Positions 1-6,073 of a stretch of DNA of 10,326 nucleotides are shown in pieces. The stretch is taken from the NCBI GenBank assembly GCA_938092195.1, contig CALKHD010000062.1:1-10326 (forward strand), given 5' to 3'. The notes under the pieces were generated by a model that saw only the letters and a list, made by a program, of their open reading frames with translations, was not told the origin of the DNA and ran no database searches. Within the stretch, counting starts at the first letter, position 1. Each line of letters starts with the position of its first letter. The position numbers were made by a program, and so were the translations under genes. The DNA is from an uncultured Flavobacteriales bacterium (GTDB lineage: Bacteria > Bacteroidota > Bacteroidia > Flavobacteriales_D > Sanyastnellaceae).

Positions 1-185
1 GAAAGGTCTATGGTTCCACCATTTCCTTCAATGACGCCTATGTCTTCGGCGATTCTTTCAACGGAAATAGAAAAACCTCCCGCTGTGGAATCACATTGAG
101 CGAGAGTCAAGTTTGTCCCCAGCAATAAGCAGGAGAGAAATACCAGCCCCATATAGGATGAGGCAATGACCTTGGTTATGGGCAT
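1..185 (-). CDS. Exported protein of unknown function, N-terminal fragment (runs off left edge)
   Basis: This is an open frame starting at an ATG (183-185) and still open at base 1, giving 61 complete residues. The N-terminus (MPITKVIASSYMGL...) has a positively charged start and a hydrophobic core rich in Leu, Val and Phe around residues 12-22, followed by LTLAQC at 26-31. That is a classical signal peptide, with likely cleavage between Ala29 and Gln30. Mature proteins starting with Gln follow the 'Q-rule' described for Bacteroidetes signal peptidase I substrates. The visible mature part (CDSTAGGFSISVERIAED...) is not recognised. LAQC is a poor lipobox, so a lipoprotein is less likely but possible. 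The gene lies 111 bp downstream of the secreted repeat protein on the same strand; this gap contains an imperfect inverted repeat, so it may have its own transcript. The frame and signal peptide are seen directly; the rest is inference. Confidence 0.65.
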   Translation of the reverse strand, partial: MPITKVIASSYMGLVFLSCLLLGTNLTLAQCDSTAGGFSISVERIAEDIGVIEGNGGTIDL

Positions 186-209
186 AGCGGCAAGTGAATT
201 TTTGGCACC

Positions 210-238
210 CTTAAGATGCGACAAATTATTCGCTTAAG
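210..238. other. Imperfect inverted repeat in the leader of the left-edge gene
   Basis: Two CTTAAG boxes (210-215 and 233-238) flank inner CGA (219-221) and TCG (230-232) triplets, so a 9-bp stem with a 3-nt bulge and an 8-nt loop can form. It lies 24 nt or more upstream of the ATG at 183-185. No T-run follows on either strand, so it does not look like an intrinsic terminator. It could be an operator or a leader hairpin, or chance in an AT-rich gap. An 8-mer CAAATTTG at 255-262 is one base away from the Bacteroidota -7 consensus TAnnTTTG and could be the promoter of the left-edge gene. Confidence 0.2.
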
Positions 239-296
239 TGGTATAATCAACCACCAAATTTGTTTATGGCGCTTATTGAAGTCGGTTCAAAACGAC

Positions 297-2777
297 TTAC
301 TCGACGCAATAATCTCCAAAATAGACCAGCAGATCAAGGAGGTCGCTGACGCCAATTGAGCCATCATTGTTGATGTCGTAGGGGCAGTCATTTTCATCAC
401 AGGGTTCTGAAAATGTGCAGGTTCCATCGTCGAACACGGATGAGTTGTTGTAGTTGACGGCCTCTTCATACGTGCATCCGGATGGTTCATCGGTGTCGCA
501 AATGCCGTTTGAATTGAGGTCAGATTCACATTCGCCATCGCATACCCCGAGTGCGTCGAGTTGATTGCCGTCGCAGTCGCAGTCGCCAGCGGGCAGGCTG
601 GAACATCCGCAGTCCAGGATGGCACCCGGTCCATTGCAGATTCCGCAGGCGTCGAGGGAACCCACGCAAGGGTCGATGTCGTCGCAAATGCCGTCTTGAT
701 CGAGGTCAGCTGCGCACGGGCCTCCGCAATTTCCAAGGGCGTCGAGTTGATTGCCGTCGCAGTCGCAATCGCCAGCGGGCAGGCTGGAACATCCGCAGTC
801 CAGGATGGCACCCGGTCCATTGCAGATTCCGCAGGTGTCGAGGGAACCCACGCAAGGGTCGATGTCGTCGCAAATGCCGTCTTGGTCGGTGTCTTCTGTG
901 CAAGAGCCGCCACAGACGCCGATCACATCAAGTTGATTTCCATCGCAATCGCAGTCTCCTTCTGGAATGTTATTGCACCCGCATTGAAAGATGTCCCCCA
1001 CTCCATTGCAAACACCGCAGGCGTCATACTGGCCGATGCATGCGTCCACATCATCACAAATGCCGTCTTGGTCAGAGTCTTCTATGCAAGAGCCACCACA
1101 ATCGCCAACCACGTCAAGCTGATTTCCATCGCAATCACAATCCCCTGCTGGAATGCCAGAGCAGCCGCAGTCATAAATCGCACCTGGGCCATTGCAGACA
1201 CCACACGCGTCCAATTCTCCAACACAAGGGTCCACGTCATCACAGACGGTGTCGTTGTCGATGTCGTTTTCACAATCACCTCCGCAGTCCCCTATTGCGT
1301 CCTCATCTTCACATGAGCCGTCGTCATCGGTTGCAGCGGAATTAAAGTTGCACGCTTCATTGTCGGTGCATCCGGGAATTTCTGCATTGTCGCACACGCC
1401 ATCGTCGTCGATGTCGGATGGGCAGCCTCCATTGCAGACCCCCAAAGCATCATAGGATCCCACACAAGGGTCTACGTCATCGCAGATGTCATCGTTGTCT
1501 GAGTCCGCAGCGCAACTGCCATTGCATTCGCCCAAAGCATCATAGGACCCCACACAGGGATCCACGTCATCACAAATGCCGTCTTCATCGGAATCCGATG
1601 TGCAGTCGCCGCCGCATACACCAATGGCATCTGGCTGATTTCCATTGCAGTCGCAGTCTCCTGAGGGTATGGCTTGGCAGCCACAATCGTAAATGGCCCC
1701 CGGTCCGTTGCAGACACCACATGCATCCAAACTGCCTACACACGGATCAACATCGTCACAAATCCCATCCAAATCCGCATCACTGGAGCAAGGTCCTCCG
1801 CAATCACCAAGGGCGTCGAGTTGGTTTCCATTGCAATCGCAATCTCCTTGGGGAATGCCAGAGCATCCGCACTCTTCAATGGGGCCGGGTCCGTTGCAAA
1901 CATTGCAAGCATCCAAGGTGCCTACGCAAGGGTCATTTGCATCGCAAATTCCGTCCGAGTCTTCATCCACAAGGCAGTTGCCGTCACAATCTTCTTCTTC
2001 AGCGGGATAGGTGCAACTGGCGTTGATGTCATTCGGGCAATCAGGTCCCAGTTCTGTGATGAATTGAATGTCGGCTGTTCCATCGGCTTCACCGTTCGGG
2101 CCAGATCCATGGTTGGGAAAAAACTGACCGGAAAGTTCCACTTCAATGGTTCCGGAAGTGGTGAGTTGTGCAATCAGAACATCCCCATTCTCATCGGGCA
2201 GACCTTGACCATTTCCGTCGTTATAGATGTACCAAAGGCCGCCAATGATGTCGTCCATGATCAAGTCTTCACCAGATTCAAAATTGGCGACCCAGTTTTG
2301 TGATGGACTGGCAATGGTGCTGACCGTGGCTGCAGGTGCGCCATTTTCAGGTGCGTGTCCAATGGTGATCCAACTGTCGTACAGCAAGTCTGGAAAGAAG
2401 GACAGCAGATTGGATGAGATGCCGGTGGAAGTTGCACTTCCAAATTGATCCTGATAGAACGAGGTCGTCGTGGCAATCCGAATGTTGGTGGTTTGACCTG
2501 GATTCTCATCTGGGTCAGCATTCTCGTCAATGATGGTGCTGATCGCTGAAAGAAAATGGTCAGGTTCAGTCAAGTGAACGTAAAGACGGTAAGTGGTCAG
2601 ACCAGCGAGGTTTCCCGTGGTGTGGACCTCATGAGTGTTCAGAATCAGACAGGCAGTTCCATCGGATTCGGTTGAGCCGTTGGGGTCATAATTGCACGCT
2701 TCGGGATCGGAGCACTGGGAGTGCAGAGTTCCGATGGAACACATGAAAAAAGACAAAAGCAGAAGGTCACGCAACAT
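297..2777 (-). CDS. Secreted Cys/Asp-rich repeat protein with TSP3-like calcium repeats and dockerin-like C-terminus
   Basis: This is an 826-residue protein. Residues 1-20 form a signal peptide, with likely cleavage before Gln21. Residues 22-43 are a C-x-D-x-E-A-C-N-Y type motif. Residues 44-255 form a domain that resembles a segment found in other secreted proteins of marine Bacteroidota (TTYRLYVHL, TSFYQD, DSWITIG); its function is unknown. From about 263 to 767 there is a Cys/Asp-rich array. Its units carry D-x-D-x-D-G-I-C-D-D-x-D-P-C, like thrombospondin type 3 calcium repeats, alternating with DCDCxGNQ and CGxCNGPGAI segments. DCDC occurs at residues 312, 374, 546, 608, 670 and 732, giving an exact 62-residue period outside the 374-546 stretch. 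Two further CTDNEACNFN-type motifs occur near 470 and 768. The C-terminus (800-822, DINNDGSIGVSDLL) matches one EF-hand/dockerin half-repeat. No Por/T9SS C-terminal domain is evident. A calcium-rigidified surface or adhesive protein is inferred. The ATG follows an AT-rich leader with a weak -7-like TATTTTAG at 2797-2804. Confidence 0.85.
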   Translation of the reverse strand: MLRDLLLLSFFMCSIGTLHSQCSDPEACNYDPNGSTESDGTACLILNTHEVHTTGNLAGLTTYRLYVHLTEPDHFLSAISTIIDENADPDENPGQTTNIRIATTTSFYQDQFGSATSTGISSNLLSFFPDLLYDSWITIGHAPENGAPAATVSTIASPSQNWVANFESGEDLIMDDIIGGLWYIYNDGNGQGLPDENGDVLIAQLTTSGTIEVELSGQFFPNHGSGPNGEADGTADIQFITELGPDCPNDINASCTYPAEEEDCDGNCLVDEDSDGICDANDPCVGTLDACNVCNGPGPIEECGCSGIPQGDCDCNGNQLDALGDCGGPCSSDADLDGICDDVDPCVGSLDACGVCNGPGAIYDCGCQAIPSGDCDCNGNQPDAIGVCGGDCTSDSDEDGICDDVDPCVGSYDALGECNGSCAADSDNDDICDDVDPCVGSYDALGVCNGGCPSDIDDDGVCDNAEIPGCTDNEACNFNSAATDDDGSCEDEDAIGDCGGDCENDIDNDTVCDDVDPCVGELDACGVCNGPGAIYDCGCSGIPAGDCDCDGNQLDVVGDCGGSCIEDSDQDGICDDVDACIGQYDACGVCNGVGDIFQCGCNNIPEGDCDCDGNQLDVIGVCGGSCTEDTDQDGICDDIDPCVGSLDTCGICNGPGAILDCGCSSLPAGDCDCDGNQLDALGNCGGPCAADLDQDGICDDIDPCVGSLDACGICNGPGAILDCGCSSLPAGDCDCDGNQLDALGVCDGECESDLNSNGICDTDEPSGCTYEEAVNYNNSSVFDDGTCTFSEPCDENDCPYDINNDGSIGVSDLLDLLVYFGDYCVE
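477..1991 (-). repeat. Coding tandem array, 186-bp period with 90-bp sub-repeats
   Basis: This is the DNA of the Cys/Asp array (residues about 263-767). The main unit is 62 codons (186 bp). In the middle, a shorter 30-codon (90-bp) unit appears: nearly the same stretch starts at 1441 and again at 1531 (cccaaagcatcatagga). Because both periods are multiples of three, stop codons are missing from several frames at once, which produces long spurious open frames on both strands. Copy number in such arrays often varies between strains, and short-read assemblies can collapse it. Confidence 0.85.
555..884 (-). repeat. Near-identical direct duplication inside the array
   Basis: Bases 555-698 and 741-884 are the same 144-bp sequence offset by exactly 186 bp, with only two differences that I can see (582 g versus 768 a; 650 c versus 836 t). 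At protein level this covers roughly residues 694-741 and 632-679. Other unit pairs in the array are far more diverged at third codon positions, so this is the youngest duplication or a site of recent gene conversion. Confidence 0.85.
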
Positions 2778-2881
2778 AACTCAACATTTAATCTATCTAA
2801 AATAGTCATTTGTCGATTCATAACCACTATTTGTATATGAAAATAATGTCAGAACTTGGTGTTAAACGGGAATCTTGGTGC

Positions 2882-2910
2882 AAAAAAAAAGCCCGGAATT
2901 CCGGGCTTTT
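2882..2910 (-). terminator. Intrinsic terminator of the tRNA-Met gene
   Basis: On the minus strand a perfect 10-bp stem (AAAAGCCCGG / CCGGGCTTTT, loop AATT, bases 2887-2910) runs into nine consecutive T residues (2882-2890). It begins 8 nt after the tRNA discriminator base, so it terminates the tRNA transcript. It also insulates the secreted-protein gene at 2777 from the tRNA promoter, meaning that gene needs its own promoter in 2778-2880. On the plus strand the stem is followed by only four T, so plus-strand activity should be weak. Confidence 0.9.
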
Positions 2911-2918
2911 GGGTGTTG

Positions 2919-2992
2919 TAGCGAGAGAGAGACTTGAACTCTCGACCTCAGGATTATGAATCCTGCGCTCTAACCAGCTGAGCTACCTCGCC
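2919..2992 (-). tRNA. tRNA-Met (CAT), elongator type
   Basis: The sequence folds into a full cloverleaf. The acceptor is GGCGAGG with TCTCGCT (G-U pairs at both ends). The D arm is GCTC...GAGC with an AGCTGGTTA loop. The anticodon stem is CAGGA/TCCTG with loop TTCATAA, giving anticodon CAT. The variable loop is AGGTC, and the T arm is GAGAG/CTCTC with loop TTCAAGT. The discriminator is A, and CCA is not encoded (the genome continues CAA), so the end must be added post-transcriptionally. A CAT anticodon can also belong to initiator tRNA or to lysidine-modified tRNA-Ile2. The absence of a GGG/CCC anticodon stem argues against initiator, and the D-arm and anticodon-loop context resembles elongator Met. 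Ile2 is the main alternative. Confidence 0.93.
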
Positions 2993-3016
2993 ATGTTTCT
3001 CTTTCGAAACGGGCGG

Positions 3017-3024
3017 CAAATTTA
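3017..3024 (-). promoter_or_regulatory. Candidate -7 element for tRNA-Met
   Basis: The minus strand reads TAAATTTG, an exact match to the Bacteroidota primary-sigma -7 consensus TAnnTTTG, 24 nt before the first tRNA base. I see no convincing TTTG -33 element at the usual spacing, so the call rests on the -7 box and its position. Confidence 0.45.
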
Positions 3025-3099
3025 GTCAAACCGAACTTGAAATGGTTATGATTTGTGAATGTTGCATGCTTTCAGACAGCTCTACCGCAGTGGGCATCG

Positions 3100-3107
3100 T
3101 ATCTTCG
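3100..3107 (+). promoter_or_regulatory. Candidate -7 element for the START-like gene
   Basis: TATCTTCG matches TAnnTTTG at seven of eight positions and lies 16 nt before the ATG at 3124, which would give a leader of about 10 nt. No clear -33 box or Shine-Dalgarno sequence is visible; weak or absent Shine-Dalgarno sites are usual in this phylum. Confidence 0.35.
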
Positions 3108-3123
3108 CGGCAATCTGTGATTT

Positions 3124-3510
3124 ATGGAGCGAGTTGAATTCCAAGTTGAAGTCCCCATTCAGGCGAGCAAAGGATCCATTTTCAGTCGCCTCAACAATCC
3201 AAGTGGCCTCTCTGAGTGGTTTGCGGATGACGTAAACATCAAAAAAGACGTCTTTACGTTTTTCTGGGATGGTTCCGAAGAGTCTGCGCGTTTGGTGACC
3301 CAGAAGCGAGAAGAGTTCGTGAAGTACCGCTGGATTGAGCATGAAGAAGAAGGCGCAAAAACCTTTTTCGAGATGAGGATTAAAATCGATCCTTTGACCG
3401 GGGACACCGCACTCGTGGTCACCGACTATGCTGAAGAGGACGAAGTTGAAGAAGCGACCCTTCTTTGGACCAAGCAATTGGGCGATTTGAAGCGAGTCCT
3501 TGGCGGCTGA
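3124..3510 (+). CDS. START-like domain protein (Bacteroidota-type)
   Basis: This is a 128-residue soluble protein without signal peptide or membrane segment. It begins MERVEFQVEVPIQASKGSIF, followed by LNNPSGLSEWFADDV. That layout is typical of START/Bet v1-like (AHSA1-related) folds: an N-terminal strand, an amphipathic helix, then a W-F motif where other members have 'p..l..Wf'. The middle (FTFFWDGSEESARL, FVKYRWIEHEEE) gives the antiparallel strands. The C-terminal part (EEATLLWTKQLGDLKRVLG) is the long closing helix. The full length agrees with the compact START-like family widespread in Bacteroidota. These folds bind hydrophobic ligands in a cavity, but no ligand or pathway is known to me for this subfamily. 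It is the only plus-strand protein gene here, divergent from tRNA-Met and ending 8 bp from the convergent trmN6. Confidence 0.78.
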   Translation: MERVEFQVEVPIQASKGSIFSRLNNPSGLSEWFADDVNIKKDVFTFFWDGSEESARLVTQKREEFVKYRWIEHEEEGAKTFFEMRIKIDPLTGDTALVVTDYAEEDEVEEATLLWTKQLGDLKRVLGG

Positions 3511-3522
3511 CTTTTAGGTCAG
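3507..3522. other. Small inverted repeat across two convergent stop codons
   Basis: CTGAC (3507-3511) and GTCAG (3518-3522) face each other across a 6-nt loop. The left arm contains the TGA of the START-like gene and the right arm contains the TGA (minus strand) of trmN6. A 5-bp stem is weak for termination and there is no long T-run, so it may be chance. If functional it would be a minimal bidirectional terminator. Confidence 0.2.
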
Positions 3523-4259
3523 GTCCCCCTCAAATAGGGCCGTATGTAATGCAGGTACTCTTCTGTGAAATCCAATGTTGCTGAGCCTTCTAAAATGAGG
3601 GTTTCTTGCACATTCTGTTCAGGTGCGCATGGCTGTTTTCTCCATTCAGACAGAAAACGTTTTTCAGTAAGATGACGCATGGTCTTGATGTGCACTGTTC
3701 TGCACGCATCAAATCCCATTCCAGTTGACCAGCTTTCCCATTCTTCCAAACGGTCAGATGGCCAAATGGTGCACAACCGTCCACCTGGCTTGAGCAAACG
3801 GTGAGCCGATTGAGCCAAATCACCCATGGATAGGGTGTCGTCATGTCTGGCTAGATTTCTGGCGTTGTCCAGGGATTTGGGCTTGTTCTTGTAGAACGGA
3901 GGATTGGACACGATCAGATCGGCCATTCCCACCAGTTCAGGTTTTTCGATATGGAACCTCTGAATGGGGCCTGACCATCCTTCAGCGGTTCTTCCGGCAA
4001 ACGGTTGGGCCCTCAAATTTTCGATGCACTGCTGGGCTGCATCAGGCTCAAGCTCAACGCCATACACCTTGGTTCCTTGGGCCATTCGTTGAAGGAGCAT
4101 GAGGCCCACATATCCATTTCCGGCACCGATGTCAATGGCCAGATTTACACCTTTGACGTTGGTCCATGATCCCAATACCATGCCGTCCATGCCCACTTTC
4201 ATGGCTGCACCATCTTGCTCTACTGAGAAGGACTTGAAGTGGAATGGGCCTTTTGCCAT
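3519..4259 (-). CDS. trmN6: tRNA1(Val) (adenine(37)-N6)-methyltransferase
   Basis: This 246-residue protein is a class I SAM-dependent methyltransferase of the YfiC/TrmN6 family, which in E. coli methylates N6 of A37 in tRNA1(Val). The family N-terminus F-x-F-K-x-F-x-V-x-Q-D (residues 6-16) and the MKVGMDGMVLGSW segment (20-32) are present. SAM motif I is AIDIGAGNGYVG (41-52), the acidic ribose contact lies in YGVELEP (66-72), and the N6-adenine catalytic motif NPPF is at 119-122. KPGGRL (157-162) follows in the usual place. Length equals that of the E. coli protein (about 245). The ATG lies 3 nt after the paaY stop, so it is probably the last gene of the operon. It is expected to be cytoplasmic. 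Substrate choice is inferred from family; related N6-adenine enzymes with NPPF motifs are the alternative. Confidence 0.87.
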   Translation of the reverse strand: MAKGPFHFKSFSVEQDGAAMKVGMDGMVLGSWTNVKGVNLAIDIGAGNGYVGLMLLQRMAQGTKVYGVELEPDAAQQCIENLRAQPFAGRTAEGWSGPIQRFHIEKPELVGMADLIVSNPPFYKNKPKSLDNARNLARHDDTLSMGDLAQSAHRLLKPGGRLCTIWPSDRLEEWESWSTGMGFDACRTVHIKTMRHLTEKRFLSEWRKQPCAPEQNVQETLILEGSATLDFTEEYLHYIRPYLRGT

Positions 4260-4262
4260 GAA

Positions 4263-4862
4263 TCACTTCCGGTTCCTGCGTTGTTGCCAAGTTTCAAAGT
4301 CTGGGAACTCAGATGGCCGATCAGATGGCTGAGCGCGAAGCGGTTCGCATTCTCGAAGTGAGGAATGGAAGTCGGCTGGAAGCCCTTGATAAAGACCCGT
4401 GCCTTCCACCTTGTGGGCAAGCATGTCATCTGACACTTCACCGATGACTTTGGCGGGGTTGCCAGCGATGATGGTTCTGTCTTCCCATTGGCTTTGGGCT
4501 TTCAGAAAAGACAATGCCCCAACGATGCACCCTTCCCCCACCACCACGTCGTCCATGATGACGGCGTTCATGCCAATCATGCATTGGCGTCCCAGTTTGG
4601 CCCCATGGACAATGGCGCCGTGACCGACATGGGCTCCTTCCTCCAGGCGAACGGTTGTTCCAGGAAACATGTGCACCACGCAATTTTCTTGAATGTTGCA
4701 GCCATTAGACACTTCTATTTTTCCCCAGTCCCCCCTCAGGACAGCCCCCGGTCCGATGTAGCAGTTCTTTCCAATGGTGACATGGCCAATGATGGTGGCC
4801 ATGGGGTGTACATAAGCGGTCTCATCCACAACGGGTACCATGGACTTGAAGGACTGAATCAT
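4263..4862 (-). CDS. paaY: PaaY-type hexapeptide-repeat protein (gamma-carbonic anhydrase-like thioesterase)
   Basis: This 199-residue protein is a left-handed beta-helix of the gamma-carbonic anhydrase superfamily, and it aligns with E. coli PaaY (198 residues) along its whole length. Landmarks are VHPMATIIGHVTIG (18-31), RGDWGKIEV, NIQENCVVHMFP (56-67), HVGHGAIVHG (78-87), IGMNAVIMD (96-104) and AGNPAKVI (133-140). Three histidines expected to bind the metal are at 64, 81 and 86. PaaY acts as a thioesterase that removes a dead-end CoA ester formed when the phenylacetate ring intermediate rearranges; carbonic anhydrase activity is possible. The ATG at 4860-4862 overlaps the paaJ stop by 4 nt and fits PaaY's N-terminus. 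An in-frame ATG 18 codons upstream (4914-4916) would lie inside paaJ and add sequence unlike the family, so I reject it. The alternative is a general YrdA/CaiE-like protein. Confidence 0.85.
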   Translation of the reverse strand: MIQSFKSMVPVVDETAYVHPMATIIGHVTIGKNCYIGPGAVLRGDWGKIEVSNGCNIQENCVVHMFPGTTVRLEEGAHVGHGAIVHGAKLGRQCMIGMNAVIMDDVVVGEGCIVGALSFLKAQSQWEDRTIIAGNPAKVIGEVSDDMLAHKVEGTGLYQGLPADFHSSLRECEPLRAQPSDRPSEFPDFETWQQRRNRK

Positions 4863-6073
4863 GTGGCACTGGGGTTGCGAATCACCGTGGCGTAGCCTTG
4901 ACCCACACCGATGCAAAGACTGACCAGTGCGTATTTTCCTTGGGACCTTGCCAGCTGTCGAGCTGCTGTGAGCAGAATTCTGGCCCCTGTCATCCCTAGA
5001 GGGTGGCCCAAAGCGATGGCCCCTCCTTGAGGATTCACCCGAGGGTCGTCATCTGCCAGGCCCAATGCACGCGTGCAGGCCAAACTTTGGGCGGCAAAGG
5101 CTTCATTGAGCTCAATGTGGTCCATGTCATTCAACGTCAGACCTGCTTTGGCCAAGGCCGCTTGGGAGGCTTCAACAGGACCAATGCCCATGATGCGAGG
5201 CTCTACACCTACCACTGAGCTGGAGACGATTTGAGCCAATGGGGTCCATCCCCATTGCTGAATACCTTGTTCATTGGCCAGCAGCAATGCGCATGCCCCG
5301 TCGTTGAGGCCGCTGCTGTTTCCAGCTGTCACCGAGCCTCCCTCCTTTCGGAATGCCGGTCTGAGCTTGGCCAACACTTCGGCTGTGGATTTGGGTTTGA
5401 TGAATTCATCCTCAGAAAAAACAAGGTCATCCTGCTTTCGACGAGGAATGTGGACGGGTGTGATCTCCTCTGAAAAATGACCGGCTTCTTGTGCTTGCGC
5501 TGCCTTGTACTGAGATCGGGAGGCAAACAAGTCTTGATCCTCTCGCGATATCCCATACAAGTCCACCAAGTTTTCGGCGGTGGTCCCCATGCCATCTGTG
5601 CCATACAAGGCGTCCAGTTTTGGGTTGATGAATCTCCACCCAAAGCTACTGTCATGCATTTGTGAATCCCTTCCAAAGGCCTTGCTGGCCTTGCTCATGA
5701 CCCAAGGGCCGCGGGTCATGTGCTCTACACCCCCGGAGACCATGACGTTGGAGTCCTCCATGTGAAGGGCCCGAGCAGCATGGACCGTAGCTGCCATGCC
5801 TGAAGCACAGAGGCGGTTGATGGTTTCGCCAGGAACCGAATGGGGATAACCCGCCAAGAGTGAAGCCATGCGAGCCACATTCCGATTGTCTTCCCCAGCT
5901 TGATTGGCACACCCCATGATGACATCGCCGATGCAACTGGGGTCTAAATTTTTGTGGCGAGACAACAATTCTCGGAGCACGTGGGCGGCCAAGTCATCGG
6001 TGCGAACTGGGGACAATGTGCCACCAAAGTTTCCAATGGGTGTACGAATCCCGTCTATGAGGTAGGCGTTCAT
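4859..6073 (-). CDS. paaJ: 3-oxoadipyl-CoA / 3-oxo-5,6-dehydrosuberyl-CoA thiolase
   Basis: This is a 404-residue thiolase of the PaaJ/PcaF group. Diagnostic stretches shared with that group include DGIRTPIGNFGGTLSPVR, CANQAGEDNRNVARMASLLAG (55-75), GWRFINP (145-151), ISREDQD and VEPRIMGIGPV. Catalytic residues are visible: nucleophile Cys89 in NRLCASG, Asn323 in ELNEAFAAQ, His357 in GHPLG, and Cys387 in CIGVGQG. PaaJ cleaves beta-ketoadipyl-CoA to succinyl-CoA and acetyl-CoA and also the earlier C8 intermediate of the phenylacetate pathway. The ATG at 6071-6073 gives the canonical N-terminus and a 4-nt ATGA overlap with the upstream DUF4340 gene; an in-frame start at 6112 would add 13 residues inside that gene. 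No other paa genes are in the window. The adjacent paaY supports phenylacetate assignment, but a general acetyl-CoA acyltransferase role in fatty acid degradation remains possible. Confidence 0.84.
   Translation of the reverse strand: MNAYLIDGIRTPIGNFGGTLSPVRTDDLAAHVLRELLSRHKNLDPSCIGDVIMGCANQAGEDNRNVARMASLLAGYPHSVPGETINRLCASGMAATVHAARALHMEDSNVMVSGGVEHMTRGPWVMSKASKAFGRDSQMHDSSFGWRFINPKLDALYGTDGMGTTAENLVDLYGISREDQDLFASRSQYKAAQAQEAGHFSEEITPVHIPRRKQDDLVFSEDEFIKPKSTAEVLAKLRPAFRKEGGSVTAGNSSGLNDGACALLLANEQGIQQWGWTPLAQIVSSSVVGVEPRIMGIGPVEASQAALAKAGLTLNDMDHIELNEAFAAQSLACTRALGLADDDPRVNPQGGAIALGHPLGMTGARILLTAARQLARSQGKYALVSLCIGVGQGYATVIRNPSAT

Noticed and set aside
287..913. 208-codon minus-strand open frame overlapping the 3' half of the repeat gene
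   Set aside because: Different frame of the same repeats, Thr/Ala/Pro-rich with no domain; a shadow of the 826-residue protein.
477..1991. CRISPR-like or non-coding tandem repeat
   Set aside because: The periodicity is exactly in codons and encodes conserved Cys/Asp positions, with variation mostly between protein units; there is no repeat-spacer structure.
551..2303. Several long plus-strand open frames (up to 264 codons) opposite the secreted repeat protein
   Set aside because: They arise because the 186-bp and 90-bp repeats are multiples of three and lack stops in several frames. Their translations are low-complexity (Arg/His- or Ala/Ser-rich), while the minus frame has a signal peptide and known motifs.
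4863..4916. Upstream ATG giving an 18-residue longer PaaY
   Set aside because: The extension lies within paaJ, is unlike PaaY N-termini, and the start at 4862 forms the same ATGA overlap seen at the neighbouring junctions.
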